Origin: an uncultured Clostridia bacterium | Lineage (GTDB): Bacteria; Bacillota; Clostridia; Oscillospirales; Acutalibacteraceae | NCBI GenBank assembly: GCA_947644325.1 | Contig: CANRZD010000010.1 | Location: 1 to 33,424 of the forward strand | Direction of reading: 5' to 3' | DNA: 33,424 nucleotides | Part shown: positions 25,517-33,424 of the stretch, one piece after another | How positions within the stretch are numbered: position 1 is the first letter of the stretch | Layout of the letters: each line of letters begins with the position of its first letter | Notes under the pieces: generated by a model | The model's input: only the letters and a program-made list of their open reading frames with translations | Told to the model about the DNA's origin: nothing | Database searches by the model: none | Made by a program: the position numbers and the translations under genes

Positions 25517-27732
25517 TACAGCGCCTCCTCTTCCCGGGCGAGAAAGCGCCCCAGGCCCGTGTAGCGGCGGGTCTTGCGGTCGTTTTCTATCATGGCGGCG
25601 ATGGTGGCCCTGCGCCCCACTAAGATGAGCAGCTGCTTTGCCCGGGTGACCCCGGTGTAGAGCAGGTTCCGGTAGCGCAGCTGGCCCGGCGGGTCCAAAA
25701 CCGGGATGACGACGGCGGTGAACTCATTGCCCTGGCTCTTGTGCACGGTGACGGCGTAGGCGGGCTCCAGCTCGTTTGCGGCGTGCTCGAAGTCATAGAG
25801 CACTTCCTTATCGTCGATCTGCACCCGTATGGCCGCCCCGGGCCGGTCGATTTCCGTAATGACCCCCATGTCCCCGTTGAAGACCCCTTCCCCGGAGGTG
25901 CCGTCCTCCCGCACCCAGGGCAGGTTGTAGTCGTTTTTCACCTGCATGACCTTGTCCCCCAGGCGGTAGAGCTGGCCGTTTATCTTCGCCTCCGTCTTGC
26001 CCTTCTGGGGGGGGTTCACGGCCTCCCGCAGAAGTTTATTGAGCTCCACGGTGCCCAGCTCCCCCTTGCGGCCCGGGCACAGCACCTGTATGTCAGAAAG
26101 GCTCGAAAAGCCGTAGCTTTTGGGCAAACGCTGGGCGCACAGGGACACAATGAGCTTCTGGGCCTCGCCCCCGTCCTCCCGGGGCATGAAGAAGAAGTCG
26201 CTGTCCCGGCGGGAGAGCTCCGGCAGCTCACCCTTTACGATGCGGTGGGCGTTCGTGACAATGAGGCTTTCCATGGACTGGCGGAATATTTCTTTCAGCT
26301 GCACCGTGGGGAAAAGCTCTGACGCGATCAGGTCCCCCAGCACGTTCCCCGCCCCCACAGAGGGCAGCTGGTCGCTGTCCCCCACTAAGATGAGCCGGCA
26401 GGAAAGGGGCAGGGCTCGCAGCAGGCTCTCGAACACATAGGCGTCCACCATAGAGAGCTCGTCCACCACCAGGCAGTCGCAGTCCAAGGGGTTTCGCTCG
26501 TTGCGGGTGAAGACCGGGTTGTCCTGCTCGTCCCAGTCCACCTGCAGCATGCGGTGGATGGTCTTGGCCTCCTCCCCGGTAAGCTCGCTCATGCGCTTGG
26601 CCGCCCGGCCCGTGGGGGCCGCCAGCAGCACCTTTTCCCCGGAAATTTTCAAGATGTGGATGATGGCGTTGAGCGTAGTGGTCTTGCCCGTGCCGGGGCC
26701 CCCGGTGAGGATGAGCACGCCCTTCTCCATGGCGGCCCGTATGGCCTCCTTCTGCTTCTCGGCGTAGCGTATGCCCCGGCTGCGCTCGATAGTGGCGATC
26801 TGCAGGGCCGCGCCCTTTAAGGCCTTGGGCGGCATGCGCAGCATGGCCTTCATGCGGGCGGCGATATAGGACTCTGAGAGATGCTGCTTATCGAGAAAGA
26901 TAAAGTCCTTCCCGTCAAAGTTCTCGCACCGGGTGGCGAGGCTCTCGCACAGGGTGTACACGGCGTCCTGGGCCAGGTCCACCTCCACCCCCAGCATGTG
27001 GGCGGCGGCGGGGCACAGCTTGTCCCAGGGCAGGCAGGTGTGGCCGTTTAAGAGATTGTGCCGCAGCACGAACAGCACCCCCGCCTGCACCCGCCCCAGG
27101 TCGTCCCGGGGCTTCTCCATGCTTTCCGCGATGCTGTCCGCAATGTCAAAGCTGATGCCGACGCCCTCCTCGCACAGCCGGTAGGGGTCCTCCTGTATGC
27201 AGGAAAGGGAATCGGGCCCATAGGCCTTCCACACCAGCACGGCCTCCTCGGGCCGCACGCCGTAGGCCGAAAGGTACGCCATAAGCTCCCGTATGCCGAA
27301 GACCCGCCGAAGCTCCTCCCCCATGGCCCGGGCCTTCTCTTCGGTGATGCCCTTTACCTGGGTCAGCCGCTCCGGCTCCTGCTCGATGACCTCCAACGCC
27401 TTCTCCCCGAAGACCTCTACGATGCGCCGGGCCGTGGCGGGCCCTATGCCCTTCACCGCCCCGGAGGAAAGGTACTTGAGCATGGCGGCCGCCGTGGCCG
27501 GGCGCGCCCGCTCAAAGGCCGTGGCCTTAAACTGCTCCCCGAAGGAGGGGTGGGTGTCCCAGGCGCCGTAGACCTGCAGCTCCTCCCCCTCGCTGACAAA
27601 GGGGAAGGCCCCCACCACCGTGACCCTCTCCTCCCCCGCGGCCATCTCCAGCACGGTGTACTGGTTCTTGTCGTTGTGGTAGACCACGTGCTCTACCGTG
27701 CCCGTAAGCTCCAAAAGCCCGTTTTCCGCCAA
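25516..27732 (-). CDS. recD2: RecD-like ATP-dependent DNA helicase (RecD2/YrrC)
   Basis: LTGGPGTGKTTTLNAII, VVDELSMVDAYVFESLL, VGDSDQLPSVGAGNVL, AYAVTVHKSQGNEF; long N-terminal region. Confidence 0.95.
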   Translation of the reverse strand: MAENGLLELTGTVEHVVYHNDKNQYTVLEMAAGEERVTVVGAFPFVSEGEELQVYGAWDTHPSFGEQFKATAFERARPATAAAMLKYLSSGAVKGIGPATARRIVEVFGEKALEVIEQEPERLTQVKGITEEKARAMGEELRRVFGIRELMAYLSAYGVRPEEAVLVWKAYGPDSLSCIQEDPYRLCEEGVGISFDIADSIAESMEKPRDDLGRVQAGVLFVLRHNLLNGHTCLPWDKLCPAAAHMLGVEVDLAQDAVYTLCESLATRCENFDGKDFIFLDKQHLSESYIAARMKAMLRMPPKALKGAALQIATIERSRGIRYAEKQKEAIRAAMEKGVLILTGGPGTGKTTTLNAIIHILKISGEKVLLAAPTGRAAKRMSELTGEEAKTIHRMLQVDWDEQDNPVFTRNERNPLDCDCLVVDELSMVDAYVFESLLRALPLSCRLILVGDSDQLPSVGAGNVLGDLIASELFPTVQLKEIFRQSMESLIVTNAHRIVKGELPELSRRDSDFFFMPREDGGEAQKLIVSLCAQRLPKSYGFSSLSDIQVLCPGRKGELGTVELNKLLREAVNPPQKGKTEAKINGQLYRLGDKVMQVKNDYNLPWVREDGTSGEGVFNGDMGVITEIDRPGAAIRVQIDDKEVLYDFEHAANELEPAYAVTVHKSQGNEFTAVVIPVLDPPGQLRYRNLLYTGVTRAKQLLILVGRRATIAAMIENDRKTRRYTGLGRFLAREEEAL

Positions 27733-27733
27733 A

Positions 27734-28084
27734 TTACCGTCCCTCCTGCCCGTTTTCGTCCTTTATACTATCATACACCAATTCTTCCCTTTTGCAAACC
27801 CTCATTTCCGGGTACCGCAGCCGCAGGAACCGGCAGATGGAAAGAAGCTCCGGGGTTTCCTCCGGCAGCACGCAAATAAGGCCGCAGCCCCCGCCCATCC
27901 ACCGGGCCCGCTCGGCGGCGGCCCGCACCAGGGCCTCGCAGTCCTCCGCGCCCTGAGGGAAGACGAGAAGGGCCAGTCTTCCCCCTTCTATGGGCTTTGT
28001 GGCCCAGAAGACCACAAGGCGGCAGAGCTCCGCCGCCCCTAAGATCATCAGCACGGCCCCGGCCGCGCACAGAAGTATATTCAT
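27734..28084 (-). CDS. Hypothetical protein with N-terminal hydrophobic segment, upstream of recD2
   Basis: MNILLCAAGAVLMILGAAELCRLVVFWATKPIEGGRLALLVFPQGAEDCEALVRAAAERARWMGGGCGLICVLPEETPE...; abuts the recD2 start. Confidence 0.6.
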   Translation of the reverse strand: MNILLCAAGAVLMILGAAELCRLVVFWATKPIEGGRLALLVFPQGAEDCEALVRAAAERARWMGGGCGLICVLPEETPELLSICRFLRLRYPEMRVCKREELVYDSIKDENGQEGR

Positions 28085-28133
28085 ACCGCACCCCCTTAAC
28101 GCCATCCTATGCGAAGGCGGGGCCCTGCGTGCA

Positions 28134-28168
28134 TGAAAAGGGAGCGCCCTTTTCAGTAAGACGCTCCC
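28134..28168 (-). terminator. Terminator downstream of metK
   Basis: Minus strand GGGAGCG...CGCTCCC followed by TTTTCA. Confidence 0.7.
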
Positions 28169-28186
28169 TAAGAAAGTCCGCGTTTC

Positions 28187-29362
28187 TTATTTCACAGCCT
28201 CCAGCAAGGCGTCGATGCGGTCGGTCTTCTCCCAGGCCACGCCCAGGTCCTCCCGGCCCATGTGGCCGTAGGCGGCCAGCTGCCGGTAGATGGGGCGGCG
28301 CAGGTCCAGCTCCTTGATGATGGCCGTGGGCCGCAGGTCAAAGACCTTGCGCACGGCGTCGCTCAGCGCCTCGTCAGAGACAGTGCCGGTGCCGAAGGTG
28401 TCCACCATAATGGACACGGGCCGGGCCACCCCGATGGCGTAGGCAAGCTCTACCTCGCACTTTTTCGCAAGGCCCGCGGCCACGATGTTCTTTGCCACCC
28501 ACCGGGCGGCGTAGGCGGCGGAGCGGTCCACCTTGGTGGGGTCCTTGCCGGAGAAGGCCCCGCCCCCGTGGCGGCCGTAGCCGCCGTAGGTGTCCACGAT
28601 GATCTTGCGCCCGGTAAGGCCGCTGTCCCCTACGGGCCCGCCGATGACGAAGCGCCCGGTGGGGTTGATGTAGATGCGGGTCTGCTGGTCAACGAGGCCG
28701 GCGGGCACGATGGGCTTGATGACATACTTTACCATGTCCTTCTTCAGCTTCTCCAGCTTCACGCCCTCGTCGTGCTGGGTGGAGATGACGATGGCCTCGA
28801 TGCGCTTCACTTCGTCCCCGTCGTACTCCACGGTGACCTGGGTCTTGCCGTCGGGCCGCAGGTACTTGAGGGTGCCGTCCTTGCGCACAGTGGCCAGCTG
28901 CTTAGCCAGCTTGTGGGACAGGGAGATGGCCAAAGGCATGTACTCCGGGGTCTCGTCGCAGGCGAAGCCGAACATCATGCCCTGGTCCCCGGCGCCGATG
29001 AGGCTGTTCTCGTCGGTCTCGCCGTTTTTGGCTTCTAAAGATTCGTTGACGCCCATGGCGATGTCCGGGGACTGGGCGTCGATAGAGGTCATAACGCCGC
29101 AGGTGTTGCCGTCAAAGCCGCAGGCCGGGTCGTCATAGCCGATGCCCTTGACCACCTCCCGCACCACGGCGGGGATGTCCACATAGCAGGTGGTGGCGAT
29201 CTCCCCCATCACGTGGATGATGCCGGTGGTGGCCGTGGTCTCGCAGGCCACGTGGGCCCCCGGGTCCTTCTCCAGAATGGCGTCCAAAACCGCGTCGGAA
29301 ATCTGGTCGCACACCTTGTCGGGGTGGCCCTCGGTGACAGATTCGGAAGTAAACAGCTTCAT
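28187..29362 (-). CDS. metK: S-adenosylmethionine synthetase
   Basis: [88 protein letters not shown]. Confidence 0.98.
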   Translation of the reverse strand: MKLFTSESVTEGHPDKVCDQISDAVLDAILEKDPGAHVACETTATTGIIHVMGEIATTCYVDIPAVVREVVKGIGYDDPACGFDGNTCGVMTSIDAQSPDIAMGVNESLEAKNGETDENSLIGAGDQGMMFGFACDETPEYMPLAISLSHKLAKQLATVRKDGTLKYLRPDGKTQVTVEYDGDEVKRIEAIVISTQHDEGVKLEKLKKDMVKYVIKPIVPAGLVDQQTRIYINPTGRFVIGGPVGDSGLTGRKIIVDTYGGYGRHGGGAFSGKDPTKVDRSAAYAARWVAKNIVAAGLAKKCEVELAYAIGVARPVSIMVDTFGTGTVSDEALSDAVRKVFDLRPTAIIKELDLRRPIYRQLAAYGHMGREDLGVAWEKTDRIDALLEAVK

Positions 29363-29413
29363 AAAATTTTGCCCCTTTCAGAAAATTTTTCAAGCCTTTG
29401 GACCCCGAATCAA

Positions 29414-29445
29414 GAAAAGGGCTCCTCGAAAAACGAGGGCCCTTC
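29414..29445 (-). terminator. SAM-I riboswitch expression-platform terminator
   Basis: Minus strand AAGGGCCCTCG-TTTTT-CGAGGAGCCCTTTTCTT, between aptamer and metK. Confidence 0.8.
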
Positions 29446-29451
29446 TACCGC

Positions 29452-29549
29452 CTCATCTTTCGGTTTACACCGCAGGAATTGGCACCTTGCAGCTTGCGCC
29501 ACAGGTTGCCGGGCATCACAGGGCCTGTCCCTCCGCCTCTCTTGATAAG
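29452..29549 (-). promoter_or_regulatory. SAM-I riboswitch (S-box leader) upstream of metK
   Basis: Minus strand CTTATCAAGAGAGGCGGAGGGACAGGCCCTGTGATGCCCGGCAACCTG...AAGGTGCCAATTCCTGC...GAAAGATGAG, canonical S-box conserved elements. Confidence 0.96.
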
Positions 29550-29569
29550 GATCTATTCAGCTTTTCTTT

Positions 29570-29598
29570 ATTATAGCACCGGCCCTTCCCCTTGTCAA
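29570..29598 (-). promoter_or_regulatory. Sigma-A promoter for the SAM riboswitch/metK transcript
   Basis: Minus strand TTGACA (29598-29593), 17-bp spacer, TATAAT (29575-29570). Confidence 0.8.
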
Positions 29599-29601
29599 CT
29601 G

Positions 29602-30375
29602 TCACAGGGCAGAAAAATGGCGCATCGTGACGGCCGAAAGCTCTGCAAACACCCGGGGGCTTCCCGCCACCACAACCGAGGGGCGGCTGTAGTCAAGGGG
29701 GCTCAACTGGGCCCCGGCCTCTCTCAGTATCACAGAGGCGGCGCAGAAGTCCCAGGGGGACAGGACGGACTCGAAGAACCCGTCGCACCGGCCCGCTGCC
29801 ACATAGCACAGGTCCAGTGCCGCCGAGCCCGAGCGGCGCATGTCCCCGCAAAGCAGGAAAACTTCCTTCACGGCGGCAAAGGTGGCCTCGGCCCGCTCCC
29901 GGTAATAGGGGGAGGTGCCGAAGGCGATGAGGGCGTTTTCCATGGGGGCCTGCCCCGCTTCTATGGGTTCGCCGTTACAGAAGGCGCCCCCGCCCTTTAC
30001 GGCGGTGAAGAGCTCATGGGCCCACACGTCGTACACCAGGCCCATGACCCCCTCCCCGTCCTTTACGAGCCCCACGGAGACCGCGCAGGGCCGGTAGCCC
30101 CGCATGAAGTTGGTGGTGCCGTCTATGGGGTCGATGACCCAGTTGTAGCCGGGGAGAAGCTCATTCTGCTCCTTCTCCTCGGCGAAGAAATGGGCCCCGG
30201 GCAGCAAGGGCCCCAGCCGCTCCAGCAGGAATTTCTGGGAGGCAAGGTCCGCCTCTGTGACGAAATTGGCGTGGCCCTCTTTGGAGTAGACCCGGGGGTG
30301 GGAAAGGCCCCTGATCATGGCCCCGTCCTCCCGCACGATCTTTTCCGCTTTCGTTAATATTTTACTGAGCTCCAT
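29602..30375 (-). CDS. Inositol monophosphatase family protein
   Basis: FVTEADLASQKFL, FFAEEKEQNE, NWVIDPIDGTTNFMRGY, WDFCAASVILREAGAQLS. Confidence 0.92.
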   Translation of the reverse strand: MELSKILTKAEKIVREDGAMIRGLSHPRVYSKEGHANFVTEADLASQKFLLERLGPLLPGAHFFAEEKEQNELLPGYNWVIDPIDGTTNFMRGYRPCAVSVGLVKDGEGVMGLVYDVWAHELFTAVKGGGAFCNGEPIEAGQAPMENALIAFGTSPYYRERAEATFAAVKEVFLLCGDMRRSGSAALDLCYVAAGRCDGFFESVLSPWDFCAASVILREAGAQLSPLDYSRPSVVVAGSPRVFAELSAVTMRHFSAL

Positions 30376-31690
30376 GATGCTTCTCCTTCCAGGCTTTTAT
30401 TTTCTCCAGCCGCTCCTTCACCCGGCCCTCCACCCCCTGGGTGGTGGGGGTGTAGTATTCCCGGCCCAAGAGGGAATCGGGCAGGCACTGCATGTCCGTC
30501 AGCTTCTCCTCTGTGTCGTGGGCGTACTGGTAGCCCTCCCCGTAGTGCAGGTCCTTCATGAGCCGGGTGGGGGCGTTGCGTATGACTAAAGGCACGGGCT
30601 CGGCCAGCATCTTCATGGCGTCCTTTTTGGCCGACTCGTAGGCCCTATACAGGGCGTTTGATTTGGGCGCCACCGACAGGTACACCACGGCCTGGGTCAG
30701 GTTCACGGTGCACTCTGACATGCCGATGAAGTGGCTGGCCTGATAGGCGGCCACGCACAGCTCCAGGGCCCGGGGGTCCGCCAGGCCCACGTCTTCGCTG
30801 GCAAAGCGGATGAGCCGCCGGGCCACATACAGGGGGTCCTCCCCGGCCTCCAGCATCCGGGCGAGCCAGTAGACGGCGGCGTCCGGGTCGCTGTTGCGCA
30901 TGGACTTGTGCAGGGCGGAGATGAGGTTATAGTGCTCCTCGCCGTTCTTGTCGTAGAGCAGGGAGCGCCGGTTCACGCACTGTTCCAGTATTTCCTCCGT
31001 GACCGTGACCCTGCCCCCCTCCCGGCGGCCGTTTAGGACCACCATCTCCAGGGTGCCCAGGGCGGTGCGGGCGTCACCGTTTGCGAAGGTGGCGATGGCC
31101 CCCAGCATCTCCTCCGCAATGTCCACCTGCTGGCCCCCAAAGCCCCGGGGGTCTGTGAGGGCCCGCTTCAAGAGGCCCACCAGCTCCTCCACCGAAAGGG
31201 CCTGCAGCACGAACACCCGGCACCGGGACAAAAGGGCGGCGTTTACCTCGAAAGAGGGGTTCTCAGTGGTGGCGCCGATGAGCACGATGCTGCCCCGCTC
31301 CACAAAGGGCAGGAAGGCGTCCTGCTGGGCCTTGTTGAAGCGGTGGATCTCGTCCACAAAGACGATGGTCTTTTCCCCGAAGCGGCGATTGTCCTCCGCC
31401 TGCTGCATCACCCCCCGTATCTCCTTGATGCCGCTGGTGACGGCGGAAAAGTCGATGAAGGTGGCCCGGGTGTGGTTGGCGATGACGTGGGCCAGGGTGG
31501 TCTTGCCCACCCCCGGCGGCCCCCAGAAGATCATGGAGGAGACCATGTCCTGCTGGATGATGCGGCGCAGCACCATCCCCTCCCCCAAAAGATGCTGCTG
31601 GCCCACCACCTCGTCGATGGTCCGGGGCCGCAGCCGGGCGGGAAGGGGCTGGGAAGCGCCGCTCCCCCCAAAGCTGAGTTGCTGGTCCAT
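30362..31690 (-). CDS. rarA: Replication-associated recombination protein RarA (MgsA family AAA ATPase)
   Basis: LPARLRPRTIDEVVGQQHLLGEG, FWGPPGVGKTTLAHVIA, VDEIHRFNKAQQDAFLP, GATTENPSFEVNAALLSRCRVF. Start at ATG 31690 (upstream extension overlaps glpP). Confidence 0.95.
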   Translation of the reverse strand: MDQQLSFGGSGASQPLPARLRPRTIDEVVGQQHLLGEGMVLRRIIQQDMVSSMIFWGPPGVGKTTLAHVIANHTRATFIDFSAVTSGIKEIRGVMQQAEDNRRFGEKTIVFVDEIHRFNKAQQDAFLPFVERGSIVLIGATTENPSFEVNAALLSRCRVFVLQALSVEELVGLLKRALTDPRGFGGQQVDIAEEMLGAIATFANGDARTALGTLEMVVLNGRREGGRVTVTEEILEQCVNRRSLLYDKNGEEHYNLISALHKSMRNSDPDAAVYWLARMLEAGEDPLYVARRLIRFASEDVGLADPRALELCVAAYQASHFIGMSECTVNLTQAVVYLSVAPKSNALYRAYESAKKDAMKMLAEPVPLVIRNAPTRLMKDLHYGEGYQYAHDTEEKLTDMQCLPDSLLGREYYTPTTQGVEGRVKERLEKIKAWKEKHHGAQ

Positions 31691-31707
31691 CGGGCGTGTC
31701 CCTCCCT

Positions 31708-32271
31708 TTACAGGCTCCAGACCGCCCGGTTGGTGGAGGACACCGCAGTGGCCCCGTTCTGGAGGGCCAGGAGGATGTCCTCCTTGTCGGTGATAAGGCC
31801 CCCGGCGATGACAGGCAGGCGGCAGCTGGCGGTGATCTTGCGGATGATCTTGGGCATGGTGGCGGGGAGTATCTCGATCATGTCCGCCACGTCGGTCTCG
31901 GCGTACTTCTGGAAGTTGGCAAGGGCCAGGGAATCCAGCAGGAAGAACCGCTGGACGGCCAGCAGCCCCTGCTCCTTGGCGGCCTTGACAATGGCGGGCT
32001 TGGTGCTGATGACCCCGTCCGCCCGGGTGTTCTGCCGCAGGAACATGACCGCCACGTCCTTGCTGGAAAGGCCGTCGACAAGGTCGATGTGGACCATGGC
32101 CAGCTTGTCGGCGGTTTTGATCCGGTCCACCAGTCCCCCCACGCTGCACACGTTGCCGTAAAGCAGGAAGATGACCCGGCATTCGGTGAGGAGGGCCGCC
32201 TCCAGGCCGCTGTCATCCTTCACGGCGGCGATGATGGGGTTTTCCGCCAGGATGGCTCCAAGGTCTTGCAT
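31708..32271 (-). CDS. glpP: Glycerol-3-phosphate responsive antiterminator
   Basis: NPIIAAVKDDSGLEAALLTECRVIFLLYGNVCSVGGLVDRIKTADKLAMVHIDLVDGLSSKDVAVMFL; PVIAGGLITDKEDILLALQNGATAVSSTNRAVW. Confidence 0.93.
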   Translation of the reverse strand: MQDLGAILAENPIIAAVKDDSGLEAALLTECRVIFLLYGNVCSVGGLVDRIKTADKLAMVHIDLVDGLSSKDVAVMFLRQNTRADGVISTKPAIVKAAKEQGLLAVQRFFLLDSLALANFQKYAETDVADMIEILPATMPKIIRKITASCRLPVIAGGLITDKEDILLALQNGATAVSSTNRAVWSL

Positions 32272-32284
32272 ATCCGGTCGCTCC

Positions 32285-33142
32285 TTATCTGTGATTTGCG
32301 CCCTTTACCAGGGCCAGGCAGCAGACGGCGGCGTACCCCGCCATGGCGATGGCCGAGGTCTCCGCCCCGAAGCTGCCGCCGGTGAGGAGGAGGGGGCCGT
32401 CGGGGATGATGAGAGAGAACACGGGGGAGCCGTAGGTCTCCCCGGCGGGGGTGATGTGCAGGAGGCTGGTGGCCATCACCAGGTTCCAGAGGGTGTGCAT
32501 CAGGACGCTGTTGCTCACCGAGCCGCTCCGGTCCGCCACCAGGGAGAACATGATCCCCACCAGGGAGCCGCCAAGCACCAGCAGCAGCACCTCCCCGGGG
32601 CCGGCGCTGCCCAGCTGGAACAGGTGGGCGGAGGCGAACAGCACCGAGGGCAGCAGGATGGCGGCCCGCTTTCCCCACCGCCAGTCCACCAGCTTCATCA
32701 GGAAGCCACGGAACAGCAGTTCCTCGGTGACGCCGGCCTTGAGGGCGAAGGCCAGGGAGACAGCCAGCGTCCCCAGCACCTCCCCCGGCCCGCCACGGGT
32801 GACCGAGACCTCCCCCAGGGGCAGAAAGGCGGCCGCCACAAGGACCGGGAGCAGCACCGAAGCCGCCACCGCCCAGCCCCGGAGGGAAAAGGTGACGCCG
32901 AACTCCGCCATCCCCAGCCGCAGCCCCCTGGCGGCATAGAGCCGGAACAGCGCCCAGGTGAGGGCCAGCGCCCCCAGGGCCCGGGGCAGCTGGTACAGCC
33001 AGGGGGCAGGGGGCCGGGCCACCGCGAAGAGCAGGTCGAGGGCCAAGGAGGAGAGCAGGTCCCCCGCCAGGAAAAGCAGCAGGCAGACCAGGATATGCCG
33101 GGCGGTGGCCGCCGTGGAAAAGGCCGGTTTTTGCTGGGACAT
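32285..33142 (-). CDS. CPBP family intramembrane metalloprotease
   Basis: Multi-TM protein with AGVTEELLFRGFLMKLVDWRWGKRAAILLPSVLFASAHLFQLG (EExxxR and H motifs). Confidence 0.9.
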   Translation of the reverse strand: MSQQKPAFSTAATARHILVCLLLFLAGDLLSSLALDLLFAVARPPAPWLYQLPRALGALALTWALFRLYAARGLRLGMAEFGVTFSLRGWAVAASVLLPVLVAAAFLPLGEVSVTRGGPGEVLGTLAVSLAFALKAGVTEELLFRGFLMKLVDWRWGKRAAILLPSVLFASAHLFQLGSAGPGEVLLLVLGGSLVGIMFSLVADRSGSVSNSVLMHTLWNLVMATSLLHITPAGETYGSPVFSLIIPDGPLLLTGGSFGAETSAIAMAGYAAVCCLALVKGANHR

Positions 33143-33198
33143 TTCAAAGACCCCCTTTTTATTCAATGTTATCATAGCACGGAACAGGTGGAAAATCA

Positions 33199-33424
33199 AC
33201 CGGGCTGGCGCCCTCCGGGCAAGCGCCCGGGGGCGCGCCCTGCACGGCCTTTGGCCTTACCTTGTAGTAAATTTTTAGCCAGTGCCTGGAGTCTTGGGCT
33301 GATTTGGGGAAGATCGACCGGGCTGGCGCCCGGGGGCGCGCCCTACACGGCCTTCGGCCTTACCTTGTTGTAAATTTTTAGCCAGTGCCTGGAGTCTTGG
33401 GCTGATTTGGGGAAGATCGACCGG
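33199..33424. repeat. Tandem direct repeat, ~103-118 bp units, continuing off the window end
   Basis: Copy 1 33199-33316 (15-bp insertion tccgggcaagcgccc), copy 2 33317-33419, copy 3 starts at 33420 (accgg). Three substitutions noted between copies 1 and 2 besides the insertion. Confidence 0.95.

Noticed and set aside
31691-32182. N-terminal extension of the RarA ORF to 606 aa
   Set aside because: The extension is a frame-shifted reading of glpP; RarA homologues start near MDQQLSF at 31690.
32171-33373. Long + strand ORF (400 aa) opposite glpP and the CPBP gene
   Set aside because: Low-complexity G/Q/P/H-rich translation, antisense to two well-recognised genes; a GC-rich shadow ORF.

Overview
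GC-rich Firmicutes (probably Oscillospiraceae-like, spore-forming) chromosomal window, mostly housekeeping genes on both strands. Recognisable content: a cotJ spore-coat operon (cotJA, cotJB, cotJC) cut off at the window start; nfnAB; Cof-type HAD; DUF1540 protein; glyA with a TraX-like protein; nth; MalY/PatB aminotransferase; viroplasmin-type RNase H; a CHAP-like lipoprotein; NOL1/NOP2/Sun rRNA methyltransferase; a 50-aa N/Q-rich protein; YitT; the rplU-prp-rpmA-obgE-mrnC cluster; pyrB-pyrI; an XRE regulator with a Uma2-family protein; cimA; trmB; patatin; CNNM/CBS protein; recQ-recD2; metK behind a SAM-I riboswitch; an IMPase-family protein; rarA; glpP; and a CPBP protease. No tRNA, rRNA, CRISPR array or transposase was recognised. 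The strongest unannotated signal is at about 3919-4278. It has two convergent consensus promoters, a 31-aa hydrophobic ORF missing from the ORF track, a candidate 3'-overlapping antisense RNA, and a near-identical motif at the 5' end of both predicted transcripts. This looks like a type I toxin-antitoxin locus. Other points worth checking: the cotJC reading frame runs into a terminator hairpin at the left edge, a ~103-bp tandem repeat begins at the right edge, and the N/Q-rich gene has a forespore-sigma-like promoter. All calls come from reading the sequence; no searches were run.
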